A DNA stretch of 55,696 bases from Prevotellaceae bacterium UBA4301 (GTDB lineage Bacteria; Bacteroidota; Bacteroidia; Bacteroidales; Bacteroidaceae), in the NCBI GenBank assembly GCA_002395775.1, contig DGUV01000056.1, forward strand, positions 1 through 55,696, given 5' to 3'. This document shows positions 1 to 7,282 of the stretch, piece by piece; the stretch's first letter is position 1; the number at the start of each line of letters is the position of its first letter. Position numbers and translations under genes: made by a program. The notes beneath the pieces were generated by a model that was given only the letters and a program-made list of their open reading frames with translations, did not search any database and had not been told where the DNA came from.

Positions 1-27
1 TAGGTAGCCGCCGTTTTTCTTGAAGAT

Positions 28-63
28 AGCCCCTCCGTCCTGAAAAGGTTGGAGGGGCTTTCT
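28..63 (+). terminator. Rho-independent terminator of a gene left of the window
   Basis: A 9-bp perfect stem (AGCCCCTCC at 28-36, GGAGGGGCT at 51-59) closes a 14-nt loop and is followed by a T-rich stretch. No gene end is visible to its left, so it probably ends a transcript entering from outside the window on the + strand. Confidence 0.65.
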
Positions 64-104
64 TCGTATATTATACCTTCGGCTGCCTGCTCTCCCAATC
101 ATCA

Positions 105-245
105 TAGGCCGGGCTCCCAATGATCAGAAAATAGATTACCAATGATCGCGAATTTACTTACCAATGATGGGGCGATGATTGGTAAGTGATTTTTCGATGA
201 TTGGGCAGTGATTCGTCGATGATTGGGAGATGATTGGGCGACGAT
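105..245. repeat. Cluster of degenerate CCAATSATC / GATGATTGG repeats
   Basis: About eight copies of a core reading CCAATCATC or CCAATGATC, in both orientations, occur here. Some are joined by the spacer GAATTTACTTA (136-169). The left half reads mostly CCAAT, the right half mostly ATTGG, so the block is a loose inverted repeat. A related, more regular copy lies at 44562-44678. The stretch 1-222 holds nothing else recognisable apart from the terminator at 28-63. Confidence 0.7.
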
Positions 246-288
246 TGCAAGGCGCGGTTGCAAAAGGTTGGCATTTAGCACGAAAAAT

Positions 289-1179
289 ATGGCCGGGAGT
301 GGGGGGGACACGGATATCACCGACCAGTTTACCTACAACGCCGCCGACAATCTCTATACGCGTGAGACCACTGGCCTTGCCAGCGAATCACTACTCTTTG
401 TTTTTGCCGATAAGAATGCTCTTGGTATAGACGATGGAGAAATCACTTGGACGGCTGTCGTGACAGGTGAGGTTCCTGACGCATGTAGTGCCGATATTGG
501 TATGGACGGAATGTCTTTAGAGGTAACAGTCGACAAAAACACAACTCAGGAGAGTCAGTCCTATTATGGCGATCCTATGGGATATAATGTCAGCGCCATT
601 GTCTCCTGCCCCGCTGGATATACTTATAAGTTATGGTTCAATGGCATAGATTATACCTCAAAATTCACCGAGGATAATGGTTACAGCATCGAAGATGAAG
701 AAGAACTGCGTTCTCTGGTAGTCGATGGCACATGGGTAGTTGAGTTCAAGAAGAAAGACATCACTTGGAACCTGAAGGTGATAGGCGAGATTCCAGAAGG
801 AGCAAAAGCCGACTCGGGCCTTGACGGACTGTCATTGGAAGTGCTTGTAGTGCCGGGTCAGACCTCTGACACCGACAGTTTGGAATACAGTGAAGGAGGA
901 TATAATGTGTCCCTCTATGTAGAAGTTCCTGCCGGCTACACCTTTACGTTGTTGGGCAATGGTAAAGAAGTTACGCTGGAAGAGCTGAGTACGAACTCGC
1001 AGGGTATTACCGCGTGGTCGGCATCGTTTAGCGATGCAGAGCACAGACGCCTCTATTCCGTGGATACCGATTGGATTGTCGCATTCAGGAAGATAAACGA
1101 CTACGACGTGAATGGCGACGGCACAATCAGTATTGCCGACGTGACGAAGTTGGTGAATGTGATTCTTGGCAAAGAATGA
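289..1179 (+). CDS. Dockerin-bearing repeat protein, 5' end probably lost
   Basis: The function is not recognised. The protein contains two tandem copies of a module of about 110 residues. Both start with an ITW-x-x-x-V-x-GE(V/I)P segment, continue with SLEV and GYNVS, then (C/E)(P/V)PAGYT, and end with (T/D)W-x-V-x-F(K/R)K. The C-terminus is a single dockerin-like calcium loop (DVNGDGTISIADV, then ILGKE), which in Bacteroidales marks extracellular proteins. There is no signal peptide. The frame stays open back to TTG at 223, but those codons lie in the CCAAT repeat cluster, so I chose ATG 289. A run of seven G sits just after it. The most likely reading is an originally longer secreted protein whose 5' part was replaced by repeat DNA; it may not be expressed or exported. 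Confidence 0.5.
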   Translation: MAGSGGDTDITDQFTYNAADNLYTRETTGLASESLLFVFADKNALGIDDGEITWTAVVTGEVPDACSADIGMDGMSLEVTVDKNTTQESQSYYGDPMGYNVSAIVSCPAGYTYKLWFNGIDYTSKFTEDNGYSIEDEEELRSLVVDGTWVVEFKKKDITWNLKVIGEIPEGAKADSGLDGLSLEVLVVPGQTSDTDSLEYSEGGYNVSLYVEVPAGYTFTLLGNGKEVTLEELSTNSQGITAWSASFSDAEHRRLYSVDTDWIVAFRKINDYDVNGDGTISIADVTKLVNVILGKE

Positions 1180-1182
1180 TAA

Positions 1183-1231
1183 GGGTTAAGGGTTAACGTT
1201 TAACGTTTAACGTTTAATCGGGCTTCGCCCT
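1183..1231. repeat. Tandem GTTTAAC-type slippage repeat with micro-hairpin
   Basis: Three to four copies of a 7-bp unit (AACGTTT) follow a related GGGTTAA pair. They are followed by GGGCTTCGCCC, a four-bp stem with a TTC loop. It lies directly behind the stop codon of the dockerin gene. Confidence 0.6.
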
Positions 1232-1245
1232 GTTTAATAACGAGA

Positions 1246-1281
1246 GCGCCCGCGGCCTGAATGAGGTTGCGGGCGTTTTTT
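1246..1281 (+). terminator. Terminator of the dockerin gene
   Basis: GCGCCCGC at 1246-1253 pairs with GCGGGCGT at 1269-1276, apart from the end position, and is followed by six T. A closely similar hairpin with the same loop style stands behind the GH85 dockerin gene at 44518-44552. Confidence 0.7.
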
Positions 1282-1537
1282 GTTTGACAAAAACCTGAAA
1301 AACCTTTTGGCAGAGGCCCCTTCGCATGGGAAGCCAATGGCATGGGGCGCTGCCTGCGCCTTCGTGAACAAGTTCACGCGCCGTAGCCGTCACCCCCTGC
1401 CGCACTTCGTGCCCATGGCCTCCGCCAAAGAAAACCATAAAAACCGCGATTGGACGATAACAATCTTCCCCTTGGTCTGCTAACTGATTTTTGTATGGGT
1501 ACTTTCTGTTTGACAAAAACCAGAAAAACCTTTTGGC
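1281..1537. repeat. Region bounded by 31-bp direct repeats
   Basis: A 31-bp sequence beginning TGTTTGACAAAAACC occurs at 1281-1311 and again at 1507-1537 with one mismatch. Between the copies lie CGTGAAC/GTTCACG (about 1361-1376) and GCACTTCGTGC, both self-complementary. An open frame on the - strand (1214-1516) crosses the whole structure but has no signal of being a gene. I see no gene here; it looks like a small non-coding repeat element. Confidence 0.6.
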
Positions 1538-1549
1538 GGGATTGGGACC

Positions 1550-1577
1550 ATTGTCTGAATTAAAATGATTACCTTTG
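1550..1577 (+). promoter_or_regulatory. Promoter of the lipoprotein gene at 1602
   Basis: The -7 box TACCTTTG is at 1570-1577. The likely -33 box ATTG at 1550-1553 is 16 bp upstream, a little closer than the usual 19-21. Confidence 0.45.
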
Positions 1578-1601
1578 TAGTCGAATTACGGAACATGTAA
1601 A

Positions 1602-2420
1602 ATGGATATGAGAAGAATGAAATCGTGGATGATGGCCGCCATCCTTATGTTATGCGGCGCGAGTGTGTTTGTTTGCTCTTGCAACAAAGGAGCTACTGCT
1701 GAATACCCCTATGTGTCCGGCACGCTGGACAATGCCTTGGAGCCCGATAGTGCCCCAGCCCGAATAATGGAGGCTATGGAGCGGGCGGAACGCTTCCATT
1801 GTTATGAAATCATGTGCGACACGGCGCATGCCATCTGCGTAGAAGCCATTGGCGAGGTTGACAATACGCCTACTGAGGGCTACGGCATCGTGGTGGAGAA
1901 GGGGGCCGTGTCCACTAACTTCCTCAACCTTCGCAATTCCCGCAGTCCCATGGCCCGGTACGTTGAGAAGGACAACGTGCTCTGGCTCTCATGTAGTGCC
2001 ATGGAGGGTACGGGCGTGACGGTAGAGCGCCTCTATCAGATTCGCTTCGACGAGGAGGACAAGGCCTATATTGCCCAGAGCATTGACCCCTACGACCTGC
2101 AGCAGCAACTCTGTCAGCGCCTTGGCTACAACATTGAGGGAGAGCAGGTGACGCTCTACGATGGTGGGCGCGAAATAGCCCAAGCCACAAACACGGTGAC
2201 CGACATGGGCGGTTTTGACAATGAACAACCCTTGTGGATAGGCGAACAAATGTGGTATGACCTGAGTGGCGACATTCCCCTCTTGCTCTTCACACCCGGC
2301 GTGAACTTCACCACCGGCCTCGTGCTTACCTACGACGACATGCCCACACTCATGGCTCCCCTCACTATCGCCGAGGACGGCAAGGTGAGCATCGGTGAAC
2401 TGAGTGAATGTGAGGAGTGA
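1602..2420 (+). CDS. Hypothetical lipoprotein
   Basis: This 272-residue protein belongs to no family I recognise. The first 27 residues form a lipoprotein signal: basic MDMRRMK, a hydrophobic stretch, then VFVCSC, where C25 or C27 could be the lipidated cysteine. The mature part is acidic, mixed alpha/beta by eye, and has no repeats or catalytic motif. ATG 1602 is used, but in-frame ATGs at 1608 and 1617 are also possible starts. It has its own promoter and is separated from the next gene by 113 bp containing another promoter, so it is probably transcribed alone. It is expected to sit in the outer or inner membrane facing the periplasm or surface. Confidence 0.75.
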   Translation: MDMRRMKSWMMAAILMLCGASVFVCSCNKGATAEYPYVSGTLDNALEPDSAPARIMEAMERAERFHCYEIMCDTAHAICVEAIGEVDNTPTEGYGIVVEKGAVSTNFLNLRNSRSPMARYVEKDNVLWLSCSAMEGTGVTVERLYQIRFDEEDKAYIAQSIDPYDLQQQLCQRLGYNIEGEQVTLYDGGREIAQATNTVTDMGGFDNEQPLWIGEQMWYDLSGDIPLLLFTPGVNFTTGLVLTYDDMPTLMAPLTIAEDGKVSIGELSECEE

Positions 2421-2484
2421 GGAGTTTGCGCCATATGCATGTCGCTAAGATACTGTGTCTCGGCATAAGAAATAAATGAATTTA

Positions 2485-2516
2485 TTTCGTTCTGCTCTCG
2501 ACTTTTCGTATCTTTG
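2485..2516 (+). promoter_or_regulatory. Promoter of the barrel/PAP2 operon
   Basis: TATCTTTG at 2509-2516 with TTTCG at 2485-2489, spacing about 19 bp, matches the Bacteroidetes -33/-7 pattern. The start codon follows at 2534. Confidence 0.6.
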
Positions 2517-2533
2517 CACCTAAATATTGTGAA

Positions 2534-3550
2534 ATGAAGAGAATTGCCCTCGCTTTCCTGCTCTTGTGGCCTCTGCTCTCGGTGGCTCAGACCCTTATGG
2601 ACAAGTCGCCACTGAATACGGCGTCTTTGGTTTCGCCCTACTATTTTGGGCCTAATGCCTTCCAAGTGCCAGAGGTCTTGGACGGACGTGTCAGTCGTCA
2701 ACTGCGAGTGGAGTTAGCTGGTGACTATTTTCATGGAACTTACGATGACCATACAACCGACATCGCTCTCAAACTGAACATCCCGCTGTGGACCGACCGC
2801 GTGAACCTCTCCGCCTGGATGCCTGTGACGGAATGGTGGAATAATACGGAGGAGAACCTCAAGCGTTGCCGTGTGGAAGAGGAGAATATGGCGAAGGCCA
2901 AGAAAGGCCATGTACCAGGCGACGTGTATGTGAGCATCGACGTGCAGTTGATGCGCGAACGCCGCTATCGTCCCGACTGGACGGTGCGTGCCGCCTTGAA
3001 GACGGCCTCGAGCAACTATTTCTACTATGCCCGATACTATGACTCCCCGGGTTATTTTTTCGACACTTCGGTGGCTAAGTCGATGCGTGTCGGCCACAAT
3101 AAGCAATGGGCTCATAGCCTGCGCTTGGCCCTTTCGACGGGATTCCTCTGTTGGCAGACCGACAACGGGCGACAGAACGATGCCGTGCAATTTGGTGTCC
3201 GGGCCATGTGGGAAAACAGACACTTCAGCCTTTCGCAAACGTTTGCAGGCTATTCAGGTTGGGAACACAGCGCCAGCCATGGCGGCAAGGAGGCTCATGA
3301 CCAGCCCATGGTGTTGCGCACGGATGCCGTGGTCCATATCAAGAAGTTCGACATCGTGGCGGCCTATCAGTATGGGTTGCACGACTATCCCTTCCATCAG
3401 GTGCGACTCGGCTTGGCGTACAGATGGGACATATTGAAAGGGAGAAGTGAGAAGTCTGCGATTGAGCGAGAGCAGAGCGATGCTTGCATCGACTATGCCA
3501 AGCGTGAGCAGACTCGAGGCGAAGCCTCAAGTGATGGAGTGGGGAAGTGA
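2534..3550 (+). CDS. Outer-membrane beta-barrel protein
   Basis: A signal peptide (MKRIALAFLLLWPLLSVAQ) is followed by about 280 residues of alternating amphipathic strands with many aromatic girdle residues, typical of an outer-membrane barrel. No family name is certain. The natural barrel end seems to be RLGLAYRWD near residue 300. The last ~35 residues are highly charged and come from DNA resembling intergenic repeats (AGAAGTGAGAAG, then an ACTCGAGGC-GAA-GCCTCAAGT hairpin), so the stop codon has probably been moved by a repeat insertion. The next gene begins 4 bp after the stop, so the two are co-transcribed and probably translationally linked. Confidence 0.75.
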   Translation: MKRIALAFLLLWPLLSVAQTLMDKSPLNTASLVSPYYFGPNAFQVPEVLDGRVSRQLRVELAGDYFHGTYDDHTTDIALKLNIPLWTDRVNLSAWMPVTEWWNNTEENLKRCRVEEENMAKAKKGHVPGDVYVSIDVQLMRERRYRPDWTVRAALKTASSNYFYYARYYDSPGYFFDTSVAKSMRVGHNKQWAHSLRLALSTGFLCWQTDNGRQNDAVQFGVRAMWENRHFSLSQTFAGYSGWEHSASHGGKEAHDQPMVLRTDAVVHIKKFDIVAAYQYGLHDYPFHQVRLGLAYRWDILKGRSEKSAIEREQSDACIDYAKREQTRGEASSDGVGK

Positions 3551-3554
3551 AGAA

Positions 3555-5939
3555 ATGAGAAATAGAACGCTTGTAATCCTGATGTTGCTTTGGACCATGA
3601 TGGCTCAGGGGCAGACTTGTACCGATTCGGTACAGGCCCGTTTCTTTCGCGACTTCTATCATCAGGGACATCTCGTCCACTGGATAGACGGACTGAGCGA
3701 CCACACAGTCTATCAGGGCCTGCATCTGGGACAATGGGACGAGTCGGGGCAACTGATGTTCTCGGTTGACGGCAATTCCTATCGTTGGAACAGGTTCTAC
3801 TTTGATGGGTTCCGCATTGATAACCGTTTCACACCGGGCTCCACCAGCTATGTGCCCAACATGGAACAGTATGATCTGCGCCTCGATTCGCGCACTTCCG
3901 AACTCACTTTCCAACTCGACACCACGGCATCGGACTATGCCTCGCTGTCCTACAATCGGGGTGGATTGGGCGGTATCAACCCAACGACCGAGGGCATTGT
4001 ACACCTCTTTCACAACACGGGTAGCGAGGGCGCATACGACCCCTCAACCATCCATCGCCGACAGTATGCCCGTGGACAGGGCACTGCCGATGTGGCCTAC
4101 ACCCTGCGCAGCAAGGCCGGACGCGCCTATCGGCAACACCTCTATGCCAGTGTGGGCGAGCAGATGTACCCCAATTACAACCACGAGGGACTGCTGCCTG
4201 GCGCTTCGCTTTATCCGGCCGACTACTACAAGGTGCAAATGGACGGTCACCTGCCCTCGGGACGCCTCGAGCGGTTGGGTTATCTGGTGAACTTCAGCGG
4301 CAGGGAGAACTATGGAGCCGAATTCTATATGAACCCCAACGAGGTGGCGCGGCTGAATACCTACAGCGCATCGCTCTATGCCCGCCATCGCGGACTGACC
4401 ACTGGACTCACCTGGGCCACCAACCGCGTGCGACACAGTGACTTGACATTCTCTCGCAACGTAGTGGACCAGGACGGCGAGTCGCTGGAGCCCTGGATGC
4501 CTGACGGCCAAACCCATGAGTTCTCCTGGGCACTCGCCTACAAGCGAACGCTGTTGCGCTGGCTCAGTTTTGAAGCCGATGCCTACAACTCCTTGCTCCA
4601 CTTCAGTCCCTCGCAGGAAAGGTTTGGCAACGAGGTGTTCATGCAACACATCGGGCAGGCCCAGCCCATGCCCCTCTATCATTACGACTGGACCAGCCAT
4701 AGCTTCACCGGGGGGCTTTTGGAGAACCGCGTAGGCCTTGTGGCTCGGCACAGCGTTTCGCCCAAGTTCAGCGTTCAGGGTCAGTTGCACCTGACACTCG
4801 ACGGCATGGTGCTGAAGGACAAGACCAAGGTGACGCCCAACGTGCGAGCCCTGTTGCAACTCGACTACCAGCCCGTGCGCTGGTTAAGCCTCGGCCTTTC
4901 GCTGGCCCACGAACGCGTGAGCTACAACATCGAGGATCTGCGATACATGAGCAACGACCATCTGAACGGCGAGCTTCGCTATGCAGCTACGGGTGAGTTG
5001 CTCACCACGACGGGCGGCCGCCACCATCACTATGCGGAGAAGCTCTGGCAACCCGCCTACATCGGACTGGACGTGCCCATACGGCTGACTTTCGGCCGTC
5101 ATGAGATAGCCCTACTGCAGACCTATCGTAAATACTACCACACGTGGATGACCACCTTCGTTGGCGGGATTGATGCCAACGGAAAGACGGACAGCGAAGG
5201 CTACTATTTCCTGAACCCGGGCATGCGCGAATATGAGGTGGGGTATCAGCCCACTGCACTGATGGGCGGAGGCTTCTTCACCAACACACCCTATTACATG
5301 TCGCAGACTTCGCGCTACACCTATCGCGGACGCAAGGTGATGTTCAGCCTCTCGTGGCAGTCGATGATGGGCGTGGGGCTCTCTGCGCTGGGCAACGGGC
5401 CTGCGGCCAACAACATTGGCGTGCTGAGCGAATCGACCGCCAACCCCAACACCCACACCGTGCTGGAGAATGCCGACGGAAAGCATCCCGCCGTGGGGCG
5501 TCTGGACCAGGACAAGGCCTACGTGCTGCGCATCTATCTGGCCTATAATGTGAACCGCCACTTCCAGTTCGGCATCACGGGCCGATGGACCGACGGGCAA
5601 CCCTTCTCCTATTTCAATACTGCCACGGAGACCGATGCCTCCGGTAACACGCAGGTGGCAATTCGTCCGGGCTGTACGCGAGGCATCAACCCCACGGACG
5701 GCAACTTCGGCTGTCGCGAGAGTGCCCTGTTCAACATCGACCTCCACGCCCGGGCACAATGGACGTTGGGCGGACATGACATGAGTCTGAGCCTCTTGTG
5801 CTACAACATCTACGACTTCGGAAACGTATATAACGAAATGTGTTTTCCGCAGGGCCTGCGTGGGCTGCAGAGCCGCGGGCCTAACTTCACGCTAACCATT
5901 CCGCGAGGAATTATCACGACACTCAAGATAGACCTATGA
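3555..5939 (+). CDS. TonB-dependent-receptor-like outer-membrane protein
   Basis: This 794-residue protein starts with a signal peptide (MRNRTLVILMLLWTMMAQGQ). The frame is open further upstream, but ATG 3555 gives the signal peptide and lies 4 bp behind the previous stop. The first ~150 residues resemble a TonB plug (FYFDGFRID, then a strand pattern leading to GGLGGINP). The rest is a large barrel with many aromatic, alternating strands, ending in a short strand after RGPNFTLTIPRG. There is no N-terminal carboxypeptidase-like domain as in SusC, and no SusD partner is adjacent. The substrate is unknown. The stop overlaps the PAP2 start by 4 bp (ATGA), implying a common job at the envelope. 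Confidence 0.7.
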   Translation: MRNRTLVILMLLWTMMAQGQTCTDSVQARFFRDFYHQGHLVHWIDGLSDHTVYQGLHLGQWDESGQLMFSVDGNSYRWNRFYFDGFRIDNRFTPGSTSYVPNMEQYDLRLDSRTSELTFQLDTTASDYASLSYNRGGLGGINPTTEGIVHLFHNTGSEGAYDPSTIHRRQYARGQGTADVAYTLRSKAGRAYRQHLYASVGEQMYPNYNHEGLLPGASLYPADYYKVQMDGHLPSGRLERLGYLVNFSGRENYGAEFYMNPNEVARLNTYSASLYARHRGLTTGLTWATNRVRHSDLTFSRNVVDQDGESLEPWMPDGQTHEFSWALAYKRTLLRWLSFEADAYNSLLHFSPSQERFGNEVFMQHIGQAQPMPLYHYDWTSHSFTGGLLENRVGLVARHSVSPKFSVQGQLHLTLDGMVLKDKTKVTPNVRALLQLDYQPVRWLSLGLSLAHERVSYNIEDLRYMSNDHLNGELRYAATGELLTTTGGRHHHYAEKLWQPAYIGLDVPIRLTFGRHEIALLQTYRKYYHTWMTTFVGGIDANGKTDSEGYYFLNPGMREYEVGYQPTALMGGGFFTNTPYYMSQTSRYTYRGRKVMFSLSWQSMMGVGLSALGNGPAANNIGVLSESTANPNTHTVLENADGKHPAVGRLDQDKAYVLRIYLAYNVNRHFQFGITGRWTDGQPFSYFNTATETDASGNTQVAIRPGCTRGINPTDGNFGCRESALFNIDLHARAQWTLGGHDMSLSLLCYNIYDFGNVYNEMCFPQGLRGLQSRGPNFTLTIPRGIITTLKIDL

Positions 5940-6682
5940 AACATCTTTTTCTTGCCCTCTTCCTGTTCACCATCACTCCGGCCTTTGCTCAGAAGGACAG
6001 TATCGAAATCCAGACCGAAGAACATGCTTTCAAAGCCAAGCAGCTCATAGCTCCTGCCGCCTTGATAGCCGCGGGTGCATGGGGATTGGCCGAGCAGAGC
6101 CCCACCGAATGGCTTGCCCACAAGGCCTATCGGGACATGAATCCCCACGGAAATCGTTGCAAGATAGATGAGTACATTCAGTATGTGCCCGGACCCGTCC
6201 ACCTGTTGCTGGGCTTCACGGGCGCGAAATCGAAGCATAACTTCCGCGACCGCGTGCTGGCCTCGGCTACGGCCCACATTCTCATGGTGGGTGTGACAAG
6301 GGCGGTGAAGCACAGTGTCAGGGAACAGCGGCCCGATAGCGAAAAACGCAATTCCTTCTTCTCCGGTCATACGGCCACGGCCTTCACGGGCGCCGAACTC
6401 ATACGCATCGACTACGGTTGGGGCTACGGAGCTGCGGCCTATGCAGTGGCCACCACCACGGCCTTCATGCGCGTCTATAACAAGCGCCACTGGGTGGGCG
6501 ACGTGCTGGCCGGTGCCGGAACGGGCATCCTCTGCGCTAATGCCGGCTATTGGATGCTGCCTCTGTGGCATCGCCTGTTCAGGATAGACCAAAAGAAGAA
6601 GGACAAGCCCCTAATGGTGGCTGCCCCCTTCTATCTGAGCGACGACAAGGCTGTAGGCCTCTCGTGCAGTTTGGTGTTATAG
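5936..6682 (+). CDS. PAP2-family membrane phosphatase
   Basis: The three phosphatase signatures of the PAP2 superfamily are present: K125-x6-R132-P133, S143-G-H145, and R179-x5-H185-x3-D189. The family removes phosphate from lipid or pyrophosphate substrates such as undecaprenyl pyrophosphate, phosphatidylglycerophosphate or lipid A. An N-terminal signal peptide (to FAQ at 19) precedes the hydrophobic core, so the catalytic site is likely periplasmic. The start overlaps the stop of the receptor-like gene (ATGA). Being coupled to two outer-membrane barrels suggests an envelope-lipid substrate, but the sequence does not say which one. Confidence 0.85.
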   Translation: MKHLFLALFLFTITPAFAQKDSIEIQTEEHAFKAKQLIAPAALIAAGAWGLAEQSPTEWLAHKAYRDMNPHGNRCKIDEYIQYVPGPVHLLLGFTGAKSKHNFRDRVLASATAHILMVGVTRAVKHSVREQRPDSEKRNSFFSGHTATAFTGAELIRIDYGWGYGAAAYAVATTTAFMRVYNKRHWVGDVLAGAGTGILCANAGYWMLPLWHRLFRIDQKKKDKPLMVAAPFYLSDDKAVGLSCSLVL

Positions 6683-6694
6683 CAGGATAGATTC

Positions 6695-7282
6695 CTAAAG
6701 TTTCAGCAACTCCTTGACGAGTGGTAGTACCTCCCGTTTCAGTACGATGTCGTTGAGGTGATGCTCGCCATCGAACAGGCGGAAGTGTTCCTGCCCGTAA
6801 GCCTTCTTGAATTCGGGCTGGCAGTTGACGAACTTGTCGTTCTTGCCGAAGAGTCCCCACACCCGTAGTTTCTCCTCATTCGTGACGTGGCTGAAGGAGT
6901 GTTTCTCCACCTCGCGGAACTGGGCAATCATCTCCTTGTCGACTTTGAAATCCTTGGCGCCATCCTGACGTTTGTTCAGGAACTCGTGGCGTCCCATGCC
7001 CTGAAAGGTGAGGTGGCGAGCCATGTGGAACGAGGGATTGACCATGATGCGCGGCACACCATACATTTGCTCGGTGTAGAGTCCGCCCATGGAGGTGCCG
7101 ATGATGAGGTCGGGCTGTTCCGCCGTCACCAGTTGCTGGAGAAAGGGGAGGGCTTCGGCGGGGCTGACGGGAATATCCGGTGAGATGACCTGCACGCCGT
7201 ATTCGTAGAGCATGTTTCTCAGGTGTGTGGCAGTACCAGAGGAACCGGCAGAGGCAAAACCGTGGAAATATAGTATCTTCAT
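6695..7282 (-). CDS. YqiA/YcfP-type alpha/beta-hydrolase (esterase)
   Basis: This 195-residue protein has a compact alpha/beta-hydrolase fold of the YqiA/YcfP type: MKILYFHGFAS at the N-terminus (oxyanion region), the nucleophile elbow G62-T-S64-M-G-G, and a late histidine in FDGEHHLND. These proteins hydrolyse short acyl esters; the physiological substrate is generally unknown. ATG 7282 overlaps the TGA of the CotH-kinase gene (ATGA), so translation is coupled to it. An upstream in-frame start eight codons earlier would lie inside that gene and is less likely. There is no signal peptide, so it is cytoplasmic. It converges with the PAP2 gene only 12 bp away. Confidence 0.8.
   Translation of the reverse strand: MKILYFHGFASAGSSGTATHLRNMLYEYGVQVISPDIPVSPAEALPFLQQLVTAEQPDLIIGTSMGGLYTEQMYGVPRIMVNPSFHMARHLTFQGMGRHEFLNKRQDGAKDFKVDKEMIAQFREVEKHSFSHVTNEEKLRVWGLFGKNDKFVNCQPEFKKAYGQEHFRLFDGEHHLNDIVLKREVLPLVKELLKL

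Noticed and set aside
105..245. Possible CRISPR array from repeated CCAAT units
   Set aside because: Units are about 9-20 bp, irregularly spaced, in both orientations, and there are no unique spacers of constant length or cas genes.
1214..1516. 100-residue open frame on the - strand in the repeat region
   Set aside because: It spans a terminator, both direct repeats and hairpins, and shows no start signal or domain; it looks like an accident of repeat DNA.
3447..3554. Upstream extension of the TonB-receptor-like gene
   Set aside because: It overlaps the preceding gene and repeat DNA and would bury the signal peptide that starts at 3555.
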